From NCBI GenBank assembly GCA_964247055.1, contig OZ176053.1, positions 434,001 through 498,000 of the forward strand: a stretch of DNA of 64,000 bases, given 5' to 3'. The translations under genes were made by a program, and so were the position numbers. The stretch comes from Paragordius varius. Taxonomy: Eukaryota > Nematomorpha. Every line of letters starts with the position of its first letter. Position 1 is the first letter of the stretch. Of the stretch, positions 59,872 to 64,000 are shown in pieces. The notes beneath the pieces are model-generated. The model searched no databases. It worked only from the letters and a program-made list of their open reading frames with translations, and had not been told where the DNA came from.

Positions 59872-61149
59872 TATTTTTCTTCTTTTGTCTATCTCTATTC
59901 TATCGTATGTTAGGGTATATATAGTACTTAAGCAAGTTTGCGTAAACTAGCCATATCAACAATTTAAAAAGACCGTGCAAAAATTTGACAAATTATTTTT
60001 TACTACCATGTACATTTTTTAAGGACATAAGCTAATTCAGTCATTTATCACATTTTTAAAATTTTTATTTATGACAAACTATATTAAATGAAAAAATTAA
60101 AATATAAGTATAATTAGGTAATTAGGTCATGGTCATTTATACAATATTGTTGGTAACGAAGGTGCAAATAGACCATTAAATTTTATGCAATATATAGGGG
60201 AATACAAATAATTGAGCTTAAAATTTTAGAGAGGTTTGTATAAATCAGACGGAACATTCTTCGTCAGTGTAGTTGTTAAATTTAAATTTTAATCTTTATC
60301 AATGATTATAGATATTTATCACCTATGAAATTATTTAGATAAAATATATAAATCCTAGAAAAATAATTTAGAATTCTCATGGTGATTATAGCTTTGGGCC
60401 TCACGAGTAATATAAAGATAAGATTAACCCTTTGTGTGAATCGCAACATGTAGAAAAAGCGTATTTGCGCACATAATGAGTAAATTTTTTTGGTGGTGAA
60501 AACTAATGCTTCAATATCATTAATAATTATACACAGTATCCACAAAAAAATATCCTAAAATTAAAAGAATAGTTTGTCAAAATTATCATGGTATACTTTT
60601 GGTTTTGACTTTTTCGAGTGATTTAAGAAAGTTATTAATTTTTCCATAAAATGGCAAAATCTTTATTCAATAAATATCACTAAATTAAACTACAACAAAG
60701 GCATAATATTTTAAATTTTAATGGATGGGGACTCCAAAGGTATGAAATTTTTGTACTCTTTCAAAATGAGCTAGTTCTCTCAAAATAAGCGCAAAAATGC
60801 CGGGATTTAGCGATATAAATTTTTATTATATGCTAAAATTTGATATCAACTAAAAACATATACCTCACTTCATAATAATTTGAGGCATGATGGAGACTGA
60901 TAGAAAAGCTTTAAGATGTTATAATTATGCTTTTTCTCTATATGCTGAACGTTTTTATCGTCAATTCTTATCTAAGGGTTCGTTTTTTAAATCAGTGTTT
61001 AATATGTGTTTTTTGCAAATATTCACCAAGAAATGAAACGATCCTTTAAATTTAAATTGTGAAGCATAAAAATGTTCAGCATCATCTAAATATTAAAGCG
61101 TTTTTATGCAGTTACTATCATGCCTAATAGCATAAAACAAACTTTAACA
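59872..61149. other. Gene-free DNA after the collagen gene
   Basis: Low-complexity AT-rich DNA. 60888-61135 looks like a family D element (GCATGATGGAGACTGATAGA on the left, ACTATCATGCCTAATAGC on the right). Confidence 0.45.
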
Positions 61150-61581
61150 AAATTTACTTAAAATTAAATTTTTGAAAAAAAACAATGCATTTTATAAAAA
61201 ATATTTTTAGTTGATATCAAGATTAAGCAATTAAATATTTTTTGCGCAATCTCGGGTGTTTATTCTAAAATAAGTAGCTATTTAAAAAAAATGGGACTTT
61301 CACAGTCCATATCTAAACATTATTTTAAAATATTGGTTTGCTTTTTATAGATAGTTTATAATATATTTTAGTAATATTTTTTGGATTGCAGCATTTATTC
61401 ACCAAAAAAATTAATCTAAAAAATAAATTATGCATTTTTCAGATATAGAGCACTTATTATAAAAGTGTATAAAACCTTTTGATATCACTCGTAAGAGCCA
61501 AAACAAAAAGCCGCATAATAATGATATATTTTTTAATTAGAATATATATTCCAACAGCTTATATTTATGTGGATGTGTATT

Positions 61582-61625
<44 letters not shown>

Positions 61626-61671
61626 AATTACTATAATTCTATTTGAAGCCCACAAAAGTGCAAATTAACAC
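61150..61671. repeat. Repeat block and (TA)n, partner of 41200-41753
   Basis: Second copy of the composite block that precedes a family C element; (TA)n at 61586-61618. Confidence 0.55.
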
Positions 61672-62262
61672 TTCGATTCAAATTGGGGTATCTAAATACC
61701 CCAGACTAAATTTAAATTATTTTTAAAAAACTACTGAAAGAAACGGTCCCAATTTAAATTTATGCTTCTATCCTGATTATTATATAAATATGCCAAAACA
61801 TCTTGATAAAATTTTGTTGTGAAAAAAAAGCTCCATCTCAAACTACTACGACGCCATTTTTATTTTACAAAATTTTGGCAAAATATCGTCTTTATTTAAT
61901 TTTAAGGGTAAAACTAAAGCTAATTTTTTATATAAATCACATCTAACATTGATAGAAATGGAAAAAGCGGTTTAGTTTGTATAATTTTTTAATTTTACAA
62001 ATTGACACATGTCATGTTGACGAAATTTTTACCTTTCGGTTTTAGCTTAAAATAAATAATATCAAGTATTTTTGAATAAACTTTTTTATATATTTCGGTT
62101 TATTAATGTTAGATAAGTGCAAAATTTTGCCATGGTTTCGATTCCTTCTATATTTTTTTAAAAATTTAATTTTAAATAGGCCTGGGGTATCCAACTACCC
62201 CAATTTGAATCGAAGGACTAAAATGAGTGTGTTGTATCCAAGTGTTAATTTTTATATAACTC
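61672..62262 (+). mobile_element. Family C element, copy 3
   Basis: Best-preserved ends (GGGGTATCTAAATACCCCAG and GGGGTATCCAACTACCCCAA). It lies about 360 bp upstream of the PROPPIN start. Confidence 0.75.
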
Positions 62263-62610
62263 ATAAGGCCATAAACAAAACTACCCATTCTGTTGCATAT
62301 ATGGACATTTTTTTCCACCATTTTTATTGTAAAATTCACTTATTAACTTTCATCGCAAAAATCAAACAAATATATAAAAGGTTTTTAAACTAATAGATTT
62401 ATCTATCAGATACATACTTCATCATGTTTTATTTTATAATGCCAGATTTTGTGTACTGTGAAAGCAAAAAAAATGCTAAATTATTGCACACTCATCTTTA
62501 TTTTATTATAAAATATACGAGTTTTTATATAATAAATTTTGGCCAATTTAATCTTATAATCATACCTTTTTCATAAATATATTTTTAAACCTGATCAACA
62601 CATGCTTTAG
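62263..62610. other. Region before the PROPPIN gene
   Basis: AT-rich; may hold the promoter or a missed first exon. No specific signal recognised. Confidence 0.35.
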
Positions 62611-62620
62611 GTTTTTTATA

Positions 62621-63579
62621 ATGGGTATCACTGATCTGCGGTTTAATCAGCTTCAGGATTGCTTTATAATCTCTTCGAATGATGGGATTAAAGTCTTTAA
62701 TTTGGAGCCTTTGCATGAATTACTAAACTTAACTGTGGACCAAGTGGGAAGTGTATCTTTTGCAGAAATGATTTTTAGGTTTCAAAAAATTCTTTTTAAT
62801 AACGTTTTAGAACAAATTTAACGGCATTTGTAAGCGGGGATCCTAAACCAAAGTACGCTGAAAATATTGTTGCCGTATGGGATGATGTTAGAAAAATGGT
62901 TATATTTGAATTCCATTTAAATTTACCCGTTTTTCAAATACGATCCACTCATTCACGCCTCCTTATTCAATGCCAAAATCAAGTTAGTATATCAAAATTT
63001 TTATGAGTCATTCTGTTGTTTTTAAAACTGCTTTAAAGCAAATAGTTCCGGTTCTGTACCTTAGCTAAAATGGTTTGGATTCCAGTTCATTTTTCCAATT
63101 AATAAAACAATATTATTTAGCAATGTGAACCAATTATATTTGGAAGCTAGTCAATTTTATTAGATGAGAATAATTATAAAATTAAAATCTATAAAAGTAT
63201 AAGATTCTTATTAAAAATAATGTATTTTATGACTTTGCGATTCCGAATCGGTTCCAAAATAACTCTTCAAGTTTGTTATCTTAATTGCAAAAACATTTTC
63301 TCTTTAGATTCACATATATCAATTCGATATAAATCCACCTGTTCATTTACAAACTATCGATACATGTGATAATTTTCGAGGGCTGTTAGCTCTTTATTGC
63401 CCAATTAAAGAATCATACTTTTGTGATTTATCATCTAACCATCACCCGAAAGATGAAAAAACTCCTAAAGGTAACCAACATGGTCAAAATAACAATCAAC
63501 TCCATTTAATAGCATTCCCTGGCATAAAGTGTGGTACCGTTCAAATTGTCGATATTGATTCCCAGCCGTCTGAAAAAAA
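62621..63579 (+). CDS. WDR45B: PROPPIN, WDR45B/WIPI3-type (Atg18 family), 5' part
   Basis: Phosphoinositide-binding beta-propeller of autophagy (family function). Exons seen: 62621-62778, 62811-62982 and 63308 to about 63579 (the last donor is uncertain). The protein reads LRFNQLQDCFIISSNDGIKV, then FAEMIFR joined across a 32-nt intron to TNLTAFVSGDPKPKYAENIV, AVWDDVRKMVIFEF, and later NNQLHLIAFPGIKCGTVQIV. These match human WDR45B (VEMLFR...KKPKYPPNKVMIWDDLKKK...NSLLAFPGTHTGHVQLVDL). The FRRG/LRRG lipid-binding motif lies in exons beyond the right edge. The start is uncertain: ATG 62621 sits just after an AG at 62609-62610, so an upstream exon is possible. Exon 3 has an Asn/His-rich insertion absent from the human protein. 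Confidence 0.87.
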
Positions 63580-63599
63580 GTTTAAAGTTTTTTTTGTTT

Positions 63600-64000
63600 T
63601 TCAAGTTTATTTCGGGTTGCGTTTTTGACCGCTAAAAAATATTCGGTCTGATTGCTTATAAGTGTTGTATTAAATACGTTAATATTAAGCCAGAGCAATA
63701 AAGTTAAATGTTTAAAATGTTTAATTGACAATATATTGATAAATACTAATTGAAATATGATTAATATTAAAATTGTCATTTTTTTTTAATAAATTTTATT
63801 AGACGATAAATACATGCTTAAAAGTTTTTAATTGTATTTAGCAGTTACCTCTATATATAACCGGTCAGAACCAACCTTAGTTATGATACTTAGAGTTTTT
63901 TTAACAAAAGCAATTGTACTTACTTTTATATGAAATTTAATTTATATGATATACTTTTAATTTTAAATGTTTTATGTAAAAAATAAATAAAATATAGTTA
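63600..64000. other. Likely intron of the PROPPIN gene
   Basis: No exon matching the rest of the propeller was seen before the window ends. Confidence 0.4.

Noticed and set aside
1-64000. Retrovirus-like, Polinton-like or other virus-derived elements, and CRISPR arrays
   Set aside because: I saw no long terminal repeats, capsid- or envelope-like frames or regularly spaced direct repeats of that kind; the repeats are MITEs, a LINE fragment, a SINE and satellites.

Overview
This window is strongly AT-rich eukaryotic DNA with spliced genes and many short non-autonomous DNA transposons. The protein set (PTIP, UTP21/WDR36, an M17 aminopeptidase of the NPEPL1 type, a PROPPIN of the WDR45B/WIPI3 type, a CAP protein and a collagen ending in a spongin-type 'short-chain collagen C4' domain) points to an animal. 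The collagen suggests a sponge, a cnidarian or a relative, or a strongly derived lineage. I cannot name the species. All exon models were built by hand from GT..AG sites, reading frame and remembered family sequences.

Layout. 15-9084 (minus): N-terminal 848 codons of a PAXIP1/PTIP orthologue, BRCT1-4 and the start of BRCT5; the rest lies beyond the left edge. 9107-9584 (plus): a small unrecognised three-exon gene, head to head with PAXIP1, start codons 22 bp apart. 11397-12371 (minus): a two-exon secreted protein of unknown family. About 13-17 kb: nested repeats (a hAT-like element holding a MITE and a tRNA-derived SINE, GC-rich element ends, an unclassified repeat) and a lone Ig-like exon. 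17749-21852: CAP-domain protein with a hydrophobic C-terminus. 24383-38883: WDR36/UTP21 in 16 exons. 38.9-42.3 kb: repeats with a hammerhead-ribozyme-like motif. 42355-53146: NPEPL1-type aminopeptidase in 15 exons, one intron holding a satellite with duplicated pseudo-exons. 54565-59746: a membrane-anchored collagen in 13 exons. 62621 onward: WDR45B/WIPI3-type PROPPIN, cut by the right edge.

The genes look like unrelated housekeeping and matrix genes (ribosome biogenesis, chromatin/DNA damage, peptide breakdown, autophagy, extracellular matrix), not one pathway. The most unusual points are: (1) seven introns of only 23-32 nt beside multi-kilobase introns, all near gene 5' ends; (2) a type II transmembrane collagen with a furin-type site and seven consecutive exons of exactly 126 bp (14 Gly-X-Y triplets each); (3) MITEs whose inverted ends are built from variable numbers of a 21-bp repeat; (4) chimeric pseudo-exons in a tandemly repeated intron; (5) a candidate hammerhead ribozyme; (6) poly(A) signals that overlap stop codons.
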